Both the position numbers and the translations under genes were made by a program. DNA of 46,917 nt from an uncultured bacterium (GTDB lineage Bacteria; Cyanobacteriota; Vampirovibrionia; Gastranaerophilales; JAILCC01). The notes under the pieces were generated by a model. The model saw only the letters and a list, made by a program, of their open reading frames with translations, was not told the origin of the DNA and searched no databases. Position 1 is the stretch's first letter. Every line of letters begins with the position of its first letter. Location of the stretch: NCBI GenBank assembly GCA_949283935.1, contig CASDUJ010000037.1:1-46917 (forward strand), given 5' to 3'. Shown piece after piece: positions 1 through 8,325 of this stretch.

Positions 1-1
1 A

Positions 2-103
2 TATTCCATTCCAGATAAAGAAAGAGTTAGAAATTGTATCTTTTTTATTATTTTGGGATTAGCAAATCTTTATGTTGCGTTTACCTTTTTGCTTGGGAGT
101 TAA
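2..103 (+). CDS. C-terminal end of an unknown, probably membrane-attached protein (5' truncated)
   Basis: The window opens inside this reading frame, which runs without a stop for 33 codons to a TAA at 101-103. The visible tail begins YSIPDKERVRN and then becomes strongly hydrophobic (CIFFIILGLANLYVAFTFLL), which looks like a C-terminal membrane helix with only two residues after it. It is followed after three bases by the ATG of the ADP-ribosylglycohydrolase stub, so the two were probably co-transcribed. I do not recognise the family. Nothing upstream is available. Confidence 0.45.
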   Translation, partial: YSIPDKERVRNCIFFIILGLANLYVAFTFLLGS

Positions 104-106
104 TTT

Positions 107-163
107 ATGCTAGGCGCAATTATCGGAGATATTGTCGGAAGTTACGTAGGTCGGATTTACTAA
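107..163 (+). pseudogene. N-terminal remnant of an ADP-ribosylglycohydrolase family gene
   Basis: The ATG at 107 opens an 18-codon frame reading MLGAIIGDIVGSYVGRIY and then a TAA at 161-163. The first twelve residues match the typical start of ADP-ribosylglycohydrolase (DraG/ADPRH) family proteins, M-x-GAIIGDIVGS, in which the GD segment lies near the metal and substrate site. The family is usually about 250-300 residues, so nearly all of the protein is missing, and no continuation is seen in any forward frame before the terminator at 171-197. I infer a truncated gene, probably a deletion joining the start of the gene to its terminator. A genuine small peptide is possible but less likely. Confidence 0.55.
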
Positions 164-170
164 TCCAACA

Positions 171-197
171 AAAACTTCCCACTTCTCGGAAGTTTTT
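171..197 (+). terminator. Rho-independent terminator after the truncated gene
   Basis: AAAACTTCC (171-179) pairs with GGAAGTTTT (188-196) across an eight-base loop, giving a 9 bp stem. T-rich sequence follows (TTTTTATCCTTTTT). It ends the transcript of the partial gene and the ADP-ribosylglycohydrolase stub. Confidence 0.75.
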
Positions 198-310
198 ATC
201 CTTTTTCTATCCTTCCGAAAATCCAAATACTGCGGGGTTTAATCTGAAATTCTAACATTATTTTAGAAAAAAGGATAATTTTAAGGATAAGAAAAGGATA
301 AAAAGGATAA
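196..310. repeat. Cluster of AAGGATAA direct repeats with inverted copies
   Basis: AAGGATAA occurs four times in the same direction, starting at 271, 283, 294 and 303 (spacings 12, 11 and 9). A perfect inverted copy, TTATCCTT, lies at 196-203 and a near copy, CTATCCTT, at 208-215. The motif is not expected at this density by chance, although it is short and AT-rich. It could be a regulator-binding cluster, a run of Shine-Dalgarno-like sequence in a decayed region, or a simple-sequence remnant. No gene starts directly downstream on the + strand. Confidence 0.4.
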
Positions 311-552
311 TTCTGACACTACATTTCTTTAGACATGGGAAGAGGCAACAAACCCCAATAAAACTAAACACTTTCCCGATTGCTTAACATTCACTATTTA
401 TAAAACTATCTTTCTAATTATATTTGCTAACAAAAATAATGCACAAATAATTAGCTCGCATATAATGAAATAGCAGTATTCTATGAAACAATAGATTAGT
501 TAACGTTCAGCTAAATCTCATAGGAAAATTTTCGCAATGAGCTTATTTAATT
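311..552. other. Gene-free stretch between the repeat cluster and the sigma-factor gene
   Basis: No reading frame with a credible start, ribosome binding site or family resemblance was found. A weak inverted repeat, CTCAT (517-521) with ATGAG (537-541), brackets GGAAAATTTTCG just beyond the stop of the - strand sigma-factor gene. It could serve as a poor terminator for that gene. Nothing else stands out. Confidence 0.4.
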
Positions 553-1605
553 TTAATGATTTCCATTGAGTTCCATTTCATAAACATTTCTTATTTTGGC
601 AATAGCAGTGTTTTCTATTTGTCTTACTCTTTCTCTTGTTAGACCTATTTCTTTTGAAATATCATCTAAAGTTCTTAAGTTAGTACCAGTAGCTCGTTTT
701 TCATCCAACCTGTACCTCATTGTAATAATAAAACGCTCTTTGGGGGACAGGTATTTATTAACTATATGTTTGATGAAATCCAAGTCTTCTTCAATCATCT
801 TTTCTTCAAAAAGTTTTTGTGAATTTACATCTGGAATTTTTGACTCAATACTTGCTTCTTCACTTTCTTCCCCGTAAGTATCATTTATAGAAATTTCTTT
901 AAAACTTGCATCCCTAAGAATACTTTTTACCTTATCCACATCTATGCCGGTAGTTTTAGATATTTGTTCAGGAGTAGGGTTCAGTGCAAGTTTTTCTCTT
1001 AGTATGTATTCTGCTTTTTTAATTTTATTATACAAAAAAAAGACCTGTGCAGGCATTACTATTTGTTTGTCTTTTGTAGCATCTCTATATATTTGTTGCT
1101 TTACCCAATGTTTTGCGTAAGTTATAAAATGAACTTTTGGATATATAGATGGAGCATATTTTTCTGCAGCCTTCATTAAACCTATATTTGCAGAACTCAC
1201 TAAATCTTCAAAAGAAGAATTTAAAAATTTGTATTCGTGAGCCATTTTTAAAGCAAATGGCAAATGTCTAGAGACTAAATCATTTATATATTGTTCTTTC
1301 TGTTGCTGATAATAACTAATTTCTTTAATTAATTTTTCTTTTTCATCATTAGTTTTTACATTTCTCATATTTTCTTCTAATTTAAAAATTATGCTTTTTA
1401 ATTTTTCAATTTTTTGCCCTAAAAATACATCTTGCTCATATTCGCTAGGATTATTTTTGTAGTCAATTTTTTTTTCATACACATAGGTAGAATACTTCCA
1501 TCTTTTTTCGTTTTGAGATTTTTCAGAACCTTTTTCAGTATTTTTGTTCTGCCCAAAAGTACTGTATATTTTGTTATAATTATTAGTGATTAAATTAACT
1601 TTCAT
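553..1605 (-). CDS. RNA polymerase sigma-70 family factor (RpoD-like, groups 2/3)
   Basis: The product is a DNA-binding sigma subunit that directs RNA polymerase to a subset of promoters. The centre of the protein carries region 2 (HLPFALKMAHEYKFLN, then EDLVSSANIGLMKAAEKY and FITYAKHWVKQQIYRD), followed by region 3 (TPEQISKTTGIDVDKV) and region 4 near the C-terminus (LRTLDDISKEIGLTRERVRQ, then IENTAIAKIR). The N-terminal 100 residues are Lys/Glu-rich with no region 1.1. The frame extends up to 1647, but the ATG at 1605 is preferred because it starts MKVNLITNNYN with STFGQ shortly after, a pattern shared with other proteins here. About 350 residues suits a group 2 or 3 factor rather than the housekeeping one. 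It lies downstream of an exported-protein gene on the same strand. Its regulon cannot be read from sequence. Confidence 0.9.
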   Translation of the reverse strand: MKVNLITNNYNKIYSTFGQNKNTEKGSEKSQNEKRWKYSTYVYEKKIDYKNNPSEYEQDVFLGQKIEKLKSIIFKLEENMRNVKTNDEKEKLIKEISYYQQQKEQYINDLVSRHLPFALKMAHEYKFLNSSFEDLVSSANIGLMKAAEKYAPSIYPKVHFITYAKHWVKQQIYRDATKDKQIVMPAQVFFLYNKIKKAEYILREKLALNPTPEQISKTTGIDVDKVKSILRDASFKEISINDTYGEESEEASIESKIPDVNSQKLFEEKMIEEDLDFIKHIVNKYLSPKERFIITMRYRLDEKRATGTNLRTLDDISKEIGLTRERVRQIENTAIAKIRNVYEMELNGNH

Positions 1606-1680
1606 ATTTATATTAAACACATAAAAAAACAATTTGCTACAAGACACAAGAGTAAAAACTCTGTGATATATAAAGCATTA

Positions 1681-2238
1681 TCAGTTGGAAATTTCTCTCA
1701 GCGCTGAATTATCGTCAATAGTATACAAAACCCTTATTTTGACCTCGTGATGTTTAACCCCCAAAGTCTTTACTTCGCAAAAATCATTTGGATTTAATAT
1801 TAAAGGCATTACCGGCATTACATCATAACGATTACCCTCTTGTTTTGCCCCTATATTTCCAAAAGAATTTCCTAACATTTGAAAGGGTGCAGCAATTATT
1901 GAACCCCATAATGACAAAGTAAGAGTAGGAATGGCATAAGCAAGACCTGTTAATATAGTTTTTCCTCCAGCAGCAATAGATGATCTTTGCACACTTTCAG
2001 AAGCAGCAGTTCCACTTGTAGATTTTTCCAAGCTTATAGCTTGAATTGAAATAGGAAAATTTGAAATATTATTGATATTAAAGATATAAGCGTCATATTC
2101 TTTAGAAAGCCTACTATGAGTATGGTTTCTATTAATTTTAATTTGTACGTCATCGTTATAAAGAACTTTAGCTCCACAATTGCTTGTTGATAAAATAAAA
2201 GCCAATAGAATTGATAAAGTGATTAAATAATTTTTCAT
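1681..2238 (-). CDS. Exported protein of unknown function
   Basis: This 185-residue product starts with a clear signal peptide (MKNYLITLSILLAFILS, then STSNCGAK). There is a Cys near the cleavage region but no convincing lipobox, so I favour signal peptidase I. A second hydrophobic stretch with many Gly, Ala and Leu (from about GKTILTGLAYAIP to GSIIAAPFQML) lies mid-protein and could insert in a membrane. The C-terminal part, with LNPNDFCEVKTLGVKHHEVKI, looks like beta strands. I do not recognise the family. It is divergent from the BOF gene at 2361 and precedes the sigma-factor gene on the same strand. Confidence 0.7.
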   Translation of the reverse strand: MKNYLITLSILLAFILSTSNCGAKVLYNDDVQIKINRNHTHSRLSKEYDAYIFNINNISNFPISIQAISLEKSTSGTAASESVQRSSIAAGGKTILTGLAYAIPTLTLSLWGSIIAAPFQMLGNSFGNIGAKQEGNRYDVMPVMPLILNPNDFCEVKTLGVKHHEVKIRVLYTIDDNSALREISN

Positions 2239-2360
2239 AAAAACCTCATTTTACCTTTTACATATATTTTTCTTACAAAAATTTAAAATACACAAGCAAA
2301 ATATTGTCAAACAAGAAAAAACATGATAGCATGGATGCCTATCTAAAAAAGGAGCGTTCT

Positions 2361-2717
2361 ATGAAAAAAATAATAGCAATGTTTGTATTCTTTGTCACAA
2401 TAACTTCTACAGCTTTAGCTTATACTGCAGGCGGGTTTAATGATGGAACAAATTCATTAGTAACAGTAAAAGAAGCATCTAAAATGCCTGACAATTCATA
2501 TGTTACATTAAAAGGTAATATAGTGAAAAGGCTAACTTCTGATGAATATCTTTTTAGAGATAATACAGGAACAATAAATGTAGAAATAGATTTAGAAAAA
2601 TGGATGGGGCAAACAGCAGGTCCAAATGATACTCTAGAAATTACAGGGGAAGTTGACAAAGATTTTACATCGACCAAAATTGACGTAGATATAGTAAAAG
2701 TTATTCCTAAAAAATAA
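2361..2717 (+). CDS. BOF/YgiW-YdeI family periplasmic OB-fold protein
   Basis: A 118-residue exported protein. Residues 1-19 form a signal peptide ending in STALA. The rest matches the bacterial OB-fold (BOF, YgiW/YdeI) pattern: TVKEASKMPDNSYVTLKGNI, then YLFRDNTGTINVEID, then ITGEVDKDF and a final DVDIVKV strand. Family members in enterobacteria are periplasmic and linked to stress tolerance; the ligand is unknown. The frame opens at 2304, but the ATG at 2361 follows an AAGGAG ribosome site at 2349-2354 and begins exactly at the signal peptide, so I take it as the start. A terminator follows at 2772-2807. Confidence 0.85.
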   Translation: MKKIIAMFVFFVTITSTALAYTAGGFNDGTNSLVTVKEASKMPDNSYVTLKGNIVKRLTSDEYLFRDNTGTINVEIDLEKWMGQTAGPNDTLEITGEVDKDFTSTKIDVDIVKVIPKK

Positions 2718-2771
2718 ATTGCCAACAATATAAACATAGTTATAAAATGTCTGTAAGTACTTATTTTGTTT

Positions 2772-2807
2772 AAAAACCAGTGCAAATAAAATTTTGTGCT
2801 GGTTTTT
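2772..2807 (+). terminator. Terminator of the BOF gene
   Basis: AAAAACCAG (2772-2780) pairs with CTGGTTTTT (2799-2807); the inner GCA/TGC can extend the stem. The 3' arm itself ends in five T. The stem is A-rich on the 5' side, so it could act in both directions. Confidence 0.7.
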
Positions 2808-2840
2808 AGAAATTGAACAAAATTTAGGATATACTAAACC

Positions 2841-2872
2841 AAAATAATAGTGAAAAATTTCACTATTATTTT
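2841..2872. promoter_or_regulatory. Candidate Rex operator upstream of adhE
   Basis: Positions 2841-2855 and 2858-2872 form a perfect 15 bp inverted repeat with a two-base spacer. Its core at 2848-2865, TAGTGAAAAATTTCACTA, differs from the known Rex consensus TTGTGA-N6-TCACAA only at the two symmetric outer positions. A further half-site, AATAGTGAAA, lies at 2876-2885. Rex itself is encoded just downstream of adhE. A TATACT hexamer at 2830-2835 would place a start site at the edge of the palindrome, so bound Rex could block initiation. Binding is inferred from the match and gene context; a hairpin acting as a terminator is the alternative, but the stem has only three G/C pairs and no long T run. 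Confidence 0.6.
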
Positions 2873-2957
2873 GAGAATAGTGAAATTGAAGTCATAATTT
2901 TCGCGCAAAAAACAAAAGTCTAATATAAAGAAAGAATAAATATTAGGGAAAAAGCTG

Positions 2958-2985
2958 TTGACAAAAAAATATTATTTGATTAAAT
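2958..2985 (+). promoter_or_regulatory. Possible adhE promoter
   Basis: A perfect -35 box TTGACA lies at 2958-2963 and is followed after 16 bases by TTAAAT (2980-2985), a 4/6 match to the -10 consensus. It sits about 40 bases before the adhE ATG. The weak -10 box suggests dependence on an activator or on the upstream TATACT promoter instead. Confidence 0.4.
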
Positions 2986-3027
2986 GTAAATAAGGAAAAA
3001 AATCACGATAATAGGAGTTATCTAATT

Positions 3028-5658
3028 ATGGCAGAAACAAAAACAAAAACACAAAAAGAGGCGGTAGAGGGATTAATTGATACCCCCGAAAAGCTGGAAG
3101 CCCTTATTAAAAGGGTAAAAGAAGCGCAAAAAATATTTGCAACATTTCCAGAAGAAAAAATTAACAAAATTTTCAAAGCAGCGGCTACAGCAGCTGACAA
3201 AGCACGTATTCCTTTAGCAAAAATGGCTGTTGAAGAAACAGGCATGGGAGTAGTGGAAGACAAAGTAATAAAGAACCATTTTGCATCGGAATACATATAC
3301 AACAAACATAAAAATGCTAAAACTGTAGGTATAATAAGTCAAGACAAAACTAATGGCATAAAAATTGTAGCAGAACCTTTAGGCTTAATAGCTGGTATCG
3401 TACCTACAACAAACCCAACATCCACAGCTATTTTCAAATCACTTATTGCTTTAAAGACAAGAAATGCAATTATTTTTTCTCCACATCCAAGAGCTAAAAA
3501 ATCTACGATAGAAGCAGCAAAAATAGTTTTAGAAGCAGCAGTAAAAGCAGGCGCACCAGCTGACATAATAGGCTGGATAGACATTCCTTCAATAGAATTA
3601 TCACATATGCTAATGACACACCCTCTTACAGATTGTATTTTAGCAACAGGAGGTCCTGGAATGGTCAAAGCAGCTTATTCTTCAGGCAAGCCAGCTTTAG
3701 GGGTAGGTTCAGGAAATACACCTGCCGTTATAGATGAAACCGCAGACATAAAAATGGCAGTTTCTTCTGTATTAATGTCAAAAACATTTGATAATGGCAT
3801 GATTTGCGCATCAGAACAATCAATAGTAGCAGTTAAAGAAGTATACGATGCTGTAAAAAAAGAACTACAATACAGAGGAGCTTATATTTTAAAGAAAGAA
3901 GAAGCTGAAAAACTGGCGAAAATAATTTTAACCGAAGCAGGAACAGTAAATCCTGCGATAGTAGGACAACCAGCTTATAAAATTGCTGAGCTGGCAGGAT
4001 TTGAAGTTGATAAAAAGACAAAAGTATTGGTAGGTGAATCCAAAAAAGTAGATGTCAAAGACCCATTTGCACACGAAAAACTTTCTCCAGTACTTGCTTT
4101 GTACAAAGCAGAAGATTTTGAACATGCGGTGAATATGGCGCATGATTTAGTATTGTTAGGTGGAGCAGGTCACACATCTGTTTTGTATACAGATCCAAGA
4201 ACTCAAGAAAGAATTAGTAAATTTGCCAAAACATTGCCAACAGGCAGACTTTTAGTAAATTGCCCTTCTTCTCAAGGAGCTATAGGAGATTTATACAATT
4301 TTAGATTAGAACCATCACTAACCCTTGGCTGTGGTTCTTGGGGCGGAAACTCCGTCAGTGAAAACGTAGGGGTAAAACATTTATTAAATTACAAAACCGT
4401 AGCTGAAAGGAGAGAAAATATGCTTTGGTTCAAAGTTCCGCCAAAAGTTTACTTCAAAAGAGGTGCAGTAGATTTAGCACTAAGAGAATTAGAAGGTAAG
4501 AAACGTGCTTTTATAGTAACAGACAGATATTTGTTTAATTCAGGAACAATTTACAATGTAACCAATGTTCTTGATGAAATTGGAATAGATTATCAAATTT
4601 TCTTTGATGTAAAACCAGATCCAACTTTATCTACAATTAACGAAGCATTAAATATTGTAAGACCATTTGAGCCTGATGTAATTATTTCGTTAGGAGGAGG
4701 ATCTCCAATGGATGCAGCCAAAATTATTTGGCTAATGTACGAACATCCAGAAACTAATTTCGAAGATATTTCAATGAGATTCTTAGACATAAGAAAGAGA
4801 ATTTGCTCCATTCCAGAATTAGGCAAAAAGGCAATGATGGTAGCAATACCTACCACATCAGGAACAGGTTCTGAAGTAACGCCATTCTCAATTATTACGG
4901 ACGACAAAACTCACGTAAAATATGCAATTGCAGATTATGCATTAACACCTAACATGGCTATAGTTGACCCCAATTTTGTTGACACAATGCCTAAAGGTCT
5001 TACAGCTGCTTCAGGTATAGATGCATTAGTTCATGCTGTAGAGGCATATGTTTCAATAATGGCAACAAATTTTACAAATTCAAATGCCTTAGAAGCAATA
5101 AAGTTGGTATTTAAATACCTTCCACGTTCATATAAAGAAGGTGCCAATGATCCAATAGCAAGAGAAAAAATGCATTACGCTGCAACAATTGCAGGAATGG
5201 CTTTTGCCAATTCATTTCTTGGTTTATGCCATTCAATGGCTCACAAACTTGGGGCAGCATTTAATCTTCCACACGGGATAGCCAATGCATTGTTGTTTAA
5301 TCAAATAATAAAATACAATGCTACAGATTGTCCGACAAAACAAGGTATATTTCCTCAATACAAATTTCCTAATGCAAAAGCAAAATATGGTCAAATTGCT
5401 GATGAATTAAACCTTGGTGGTAAAAATGATGACGAAAAAGTTGCATTATTAATCAAAGCTATAACAAAATTAAAGAAAGAAATTGAAATTCCAAATTCAT
5501 TAAAAGAAATGGGAATATCAGAAAAAGAATTCTACGGAAAACTTGATGAAATAGTAGAATTAGCATTTGATGACCAATGCACAGGAGCAAATCCATCATA
5601 CCCATTAATGGAAGAAATTAAGCAAATTTACATTGATGCATACAACGGTGTTGTGTAA
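3028..5658 (+). CDS. adhE: Bifunctional acetaldehyde-CoA / alcohol dehydrogenase AdhE
   Basis: The enzyme reduces acetyl-CoA to acetaldehyde and then ethanol with two NADH, a main fermentative NADH sink in the cytoplasm. At 876 residues it is full length for the fusion family. The N-terminal aldehyde dehydrogenase half carries the catalytic Cys260 in FDNGMICASEQ. The C-terminal iron-dependent alcohol dehydrogenase half has GGGSPMDAAKI and TTSGTGSEVTPF. Metal ligands are Asp665, His669, His735 and His749, with the same 4-66-14 spacing as the ligands of E. coli AdhE. The protein family assembles into spirosome filaments. The ATG at 3028 follows AGGAG at 3013-3017. It is followed by a hairpin and then rex; the Rex-like palindrome lies upstream, so NADH-dependent derepression is likely. 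Confidence 0.98.
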   Translation: MAETKTKTQKEAVEGLIDTPEKLEALIKRVKEAQKIFATFPEEKINKIFKAAATAADKARIPLAKMAVEETGMGVVEDKVIKNHFASEYIYNKHKNAKTVGIISQDKTNGIKIVAEPLGLIAGIVPTTNPTSTAIFKSLIALKTRNAIIFSPHPRAKKSTIEAAKIVLEAAVKAGAPADIIGWIDIPSIELSHMLMTHPLTDCILATGGPGMVKAAYSSGKPALGVGSGNTPAVIDETADIKMAVSSVLMSKTFDNGMICASEQSIVAVKEVYDAVKKELQYRGAYILKKEEAEKLAKIILTEAGTVNPAIVGQPAYKIAELAGFEVDKKTKVLVGESKKVDVKDPFAHEKLSPVLALYKAEDFEHAVNMAHDLVLLGGAGHTSVLYTDPRTQERISKFAKTLPTGRLLVNCPSSQGAIGDLYNFRLEPSLTLGCGSWGGNSVSENVGVKHLLNYKTVAERRENMLWFKVPPKVYFKRGAVDLALRELEGKKRAFIVTDRYLFNSGTIYNVTNVLDEIGIDYQIFFDVKPDPTLSTINEALNIVRPFEPDVIISLGGGSPMDAAKIIWLMYEHPETNFEDISMRFLDIRKRICSIPELGKKAMMVAIPTTSGTGSEVTPFSIITDDKTHVKYAIADYALTPNMAIVDPNFVDTMPKGLTAASGIDALVHAVEAYVSIMATNFTNSNALEAIKLVFKYLPRSYKEGANDPIAREKMHYAATIAGMAFANSFLGLCHSMAHKLGAAFNLPHGIANALLFNQIIKYNATDCPTKQGIFPQYKFPNAKAKYGQIADELNLGGKNDDEKVALLIKAITKLKKEIEIPNSLKEMGISEKEFYGKLDEIVELAFDDQCTGANPSYPLMEEIKQIYIDAYNGVV

Positions 5659-5674
5659 ATTAGTCTATAATTAC

Positions 5675-5708
5675 AAAGGGGCAATGTCAAAACTGACAAA
5701 GCCCCTTT
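5675..5708 (+). terminator. Hairpin between adhE and rex (terminator or attenuator)
   Basis: AAAGGGGC (5675-5682) pairs with GCCCCTTT (5701-5708), with an inner TGTCA/TGACA helix (5685-5689 with 5694-5698). This is one of the strongest stems in the window. It is not followed by a run of T (CATGGAATTT), so it may stabilise the adhE mRNA 3' end or terminate only partly, lowering rex and hydrogenase expression relative to adhE. Confidence 0.6.
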
Positions 5709-5736
5709 CATGGAATTTAGATAAAGAAGAATAAAA

Positions 5737-6363
5737 ATGGATATATCAGATAAAGTTATAAATCGTTTAACGTTATATCATTGTATTTTTACGGATTATT
5801 TGGACAAAGATATAGAATTTATTTCAAGTCCGCAAATAGCTAACTTGCTAAAAATTGATGATTCTCAAGTTCGAAAAGATTTAAAATATTTGAACAATGC
5901 AGGTAAATGCAGAGTAGGTTATAAAGTAAATGATTTAAAAGAATCAATAGAAAAGACTTTAGGCTTTCAGAATACGAAAGATACTTTTATTGTTGGTGCA
6001 GGTAATTTAGGGTTAGCATTAACAAAATACGATGATTTTGCAAGTTACGGATTAAATATTTTAGCTTTATTTGATAATGATTCATTAAAAGTAGGAATGA
6101 GTATAAATGACAAAACTGTTTTTCACATAAGCAAACTACCAGATTTAGCAAAAAGACTAAATGTAGAAATGGCAATATTAACTGTTCCAAGGAAATACGC
6201 ACAAGAAGTTACAGATTTTTTGGTTAATTCTGGCATAAAACACATATGGAACTTTGCTCCAAGCATATTAAAGGTTCCTGAGAATGTAAAAGTATGGAAT
6301 GAAAATTTAATGGGAAATTGTTTACAATTTACGGCACGTAACAAAAAAGAGGATAATAAATGA
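5737..6363 (+). CDS. rex: Redox-sensing transcriptional repressor Rex
   Basis: Rex is a homodimeric repressor that releases DNA when NADH binds, switching on NADH-consuming fermentation genes. The 208-residue product has the winged-helix DNA-binding domain (SSPQIANLLKIDDSQVRKDL and KCRVGYKVNDL) and the Rossmann NAD(H) domain with VGAGNLGLAL and the C-terminal NFAPSIL motif. It sits between adhE and the hydrogenase operon. The stop TGA at 6361-6363 overlaps the next ATG at 6360, which indicates translational coupling to the hydrogenase genes. With the palindrome upstream of adhE this suggests that Rex controls ethanol and hydrogen formation and possibly itself. Confidence 0.97.
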   Translation: MDISDKVINRLTLYHCIFTDYLDKDIEFISSPQIANLLKIDDSQVRKDLKYLNNAGKCRVGYKVNDLKESIEKTLGFQNTKDTFIVGAGNLGLALTKYDDFASYGLNILALFDNDSLKVGMSINDKTVFHISKLPDLAKRLNVEMAILTVPRKYAQEVTDFLVNSGIKHIWNFAPSILKVPENVKVWNENLMGNCLQFTARNKKEDNK

Positions 6364-6611
6364 AAACGGAAATAAAAATTTGCATGGGTAGTTCTTGTTT
6401 TGCAAGAGGAAATGACAAAAATTTAGAATACATAGAAGAGTTTATAAAAAGTAACAATCTTGATGCAAAACTTGAATTAATTGGAGCAAGATGCGAAAAT
6501 TTATGTGCAAGTGGTCCAAACGTTATGATAAATGATAAGAAATACACACAAATGACACCAGAAAAGCTTAAAATTATTCTATCAGAACTAAAAAGGAACG
6601 AAAATGAATAA
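6360..6611 (+). CDS. NuoE-like thioredoxin-fold [2Fe-2S] protein, first copy
   Basis: An 83-residue protein with the four-cysteine pattern of thioredoxin-like [2Fe-2S] ferredoxins (NuoE/HndA type): CMGSSC near the N-terminus and GARCENLC in the middle, the latter followed by SGPNVMIN. These small subunits pass electrons between a hydrogenase or NADH module and other Fe-S clusters. It overlaps rex by four bases upstream and the hydrogenase-like gene by eight bases downstream. A second, diverged copy lies at 9492-9755 beside the second hydrogenase, so each hydrogenase has its own partner. The N-terminal helical bundle of full-length NuoE is missing, as in other stand-alone forms. Confidence 0.85.
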   Translation: MKTEIKICMGSSCFARGNDKNLEYIEEFIKSNNLDAKLELIGARCENLCASGPNVMINDKKYTQMTPEKLKIILSELKRNENE

Positions 6612-8325
6612 TCTTTATCCGGTTTACACTCTAAAACAAGAATGTCATGATTGCTACAAATGTATACGTGAATGTCACGTAAAAGCAATAAAAATTGAAA
6701 ACGGAAGCGCATCTGTACTAAACGATAAATGTATAGCATGCGGGCATTGCGTAATAGCTTGTCCTTCAGGAGCAAAAAGAGTAAGAAACGATATAGATAA
6801 AGTAAAAACACTACTCACGGCTCAGAAAAAAATTTACGTATCGCTTGCTCCAAGTTGGGCTGGGGTATACGAACTTTCGATACAACAAATGGTAGCAATA
6901 TTAAAGAAACTTGGCTTTTATGCAATAAGCGAAACAGCATTAGGAGCCCAAGAAGTATCAATAAAATGCGCACAAATTTTAAATAATGGAGCAAATGGAC
7001 TATATATTTCAAGTGCTTGTCCTGTAATAGTCGATTACATAAAATACTACAAACCTGAATTTACGGAAAATATAACTCCAATAGCATCTCCTGCGTTAAC
7101 ACACGCTAAAATACTAAAAGAAACATATGGTAACGAAATAGCAGTTGTATTTATTGGACCTTGTATAGGCAAAAAAAATGAATCAGACAGACATCCTGAC
7201 CTAATAGATGCAGCATTAACTTTTGAAGAACTTAATTTATGGATAAATGATGAATTTATAAACATAAATGAATTAGAAATTAATGAACAAGACAAATTCA
7301 TACCAGATTTTGCTTACGAAGGAGCTTTATATCCAATAGAAGGCGGAATGAATGAAACCATGAAGCAAATAGGTTTAAACAAAGATATTACATTAATTAA
7401 TGTAAGTTCTCTGCCAAGTTTTGAAAAAGCACTTACCGGACTTGAAAAGAATAATTTAAACAAAAAAATATTTGTAGAAGCACTAGCTTGTGATGGGGGC
7501 TGTATAAATGGTCCTTGTATAGCATCAACAAAAGCTAGCATAGCAGTTACAGCAGACATTCTTTCAAAAATCAAATACAGAGAAAATATTCCCAAAGAGC
7601 CAAAAGTAGTAGTAGATATTCCATACAAAGCAAATCCTGTAAGCAAAGAAGAATTTTCATTGGAAGAATTAACTGAAGCAATGAAAAAAATAGGCAAAAC
7701 AACAGAAGCAGATGAGCTTAACTGCGGGGGTTGTGGTTATTCCACATGCAGAGATTTAGCACAAGCTTTAATAAGAGGAGAAGCAGAACCTTCAATGTGT
7801 ATTTCTTATATGAGAAAAACAGCAATGAAAAAAGCAGCAAAAATGCTAAGATGTATGCCTTCGGCAGTTGTAATGGTAGATAAAAATCTTAACATATTAG
7901 AAGCAAATGATGCTTTTATGAGAACATTTTGCGCAGACATGTATGAAATTTTTGCATCAAGACCCGAAGGAGTTACCGGAGCGGCAATAGAAAGACTTAC
8001 TCCATTTGCAGATATATTCAAAAATACTTTAAAAACAGGTCAAGACATTCACAAAGAACATTTTCCGCACGAAAACAAATTATATGACATAAATGCATTT
8101 ACGATTGAAAGTGGAGAAATAGCAGGAGCAGTAATTACAGATGTAACTAAATCAGAAATGGACAGAGAAAAAATAGCTAGAAGAGCAAGAGAAGTAATTA
8201 GTAAAAATATTGCAACTGTTCAAGATATAGCCTGCCTACTTGGAGAGCACATGGTAGAAACGGAGCTTTTACTAAGTTCTATTGCGGAAGATTTTGAAAC
8301 CACACAGGAAAAAGAGGGCGAATAA
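6604..8325 (+). CDS. PAS-containing [FeFe]-hydrogenase-like protein with sensory-type active site
   Basis: The 573-residue protein begins with two [4Fe-4S] ferredoxin motifs (Cys14/17/20/24 and Cys43/46/49/53). The H-cluster domain follows: L1 is SSACP at 136-140, L2 is GPCIGKKNE around Cys187, and L3 is EALACDGGC ending at Cys300. Cysteines that would hold the H-cluster (139, 187, 296, 300) are present, but the usual proton-transfer Cys of TSCCP is Ala138, as described for putative sensory [FeFe] hydrogenases (HydS type). After it come a Cys-rich Fe-S domain (Cys374, 377, 382, 399; CGGCGYSTC) and a PAS domain (about 412-510). It has no kinase or output domain, but the next gene, overlapping by one base, is a phosphatase. 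I infer a hydrogen or redox sensor that signals through that phosphatase. Confidence 0.88.
   Translation: MNNLYPVYTLKQECHDCYKCIRECHVKAIKIENGSASVLNDKCIACGHCVIACPSGAKRVRNDIDKVKTLLTAQKKIYVSLAPSWAGVYELSIQQMVAILKKLGFYAISETALGAQEVSIKCAQILNNGANGLYISSACPVIVDYIKYYKPEFTENITPIASPALTHAKILKETYGNEIAVVFIGPCIGKKNESDRHPDLIDAALTFEELNLWINDEFININELEINEQDKFIPDFAYEGALYPIEGGMNETMKQIGLNKDITLINVSSLPSFEKALTGLEKNNLNKKIFVEALACDGGCINGPCIASTKASIAVTADILSKIKYRENIPKEPKVVVDIPYKANPVSKEEFSLEELTEAMKKIGKTTEADELNCGGCGYSTCRDLAQALIRGEAEPSMCISYMRKTAMKKAAKMLRCMPSAVVMVDKNLNILEANDAFMRTFCADMYEIFASRPEGVTGAAIERLTPFADIFKNTLKTGQDIHKEHFPHENKLYDINAFTIESGEIAGAVITDVTKSEMDREKIARRAREVISKNIATVQDIACLLGEHMVETELLLSSIAEDFETTQEKEGE

Noticed and set aside
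34-255. A 73-residue + strand frame over the first 250 bases
   Set aside because: It runs out of frame through the partial gene, the ADP-ribosylglycohydrolase stub and the terminator hairpin, and its translation has no family-like pattern.
2841-2872. The palindrome upstream of adhE as a second terminator of the BOF gene
   Set aside because: A good terminator already lies at 2772-2807, the palindrome stem is nearly all A/T with no long T run, and its core fits the Rex consensus.
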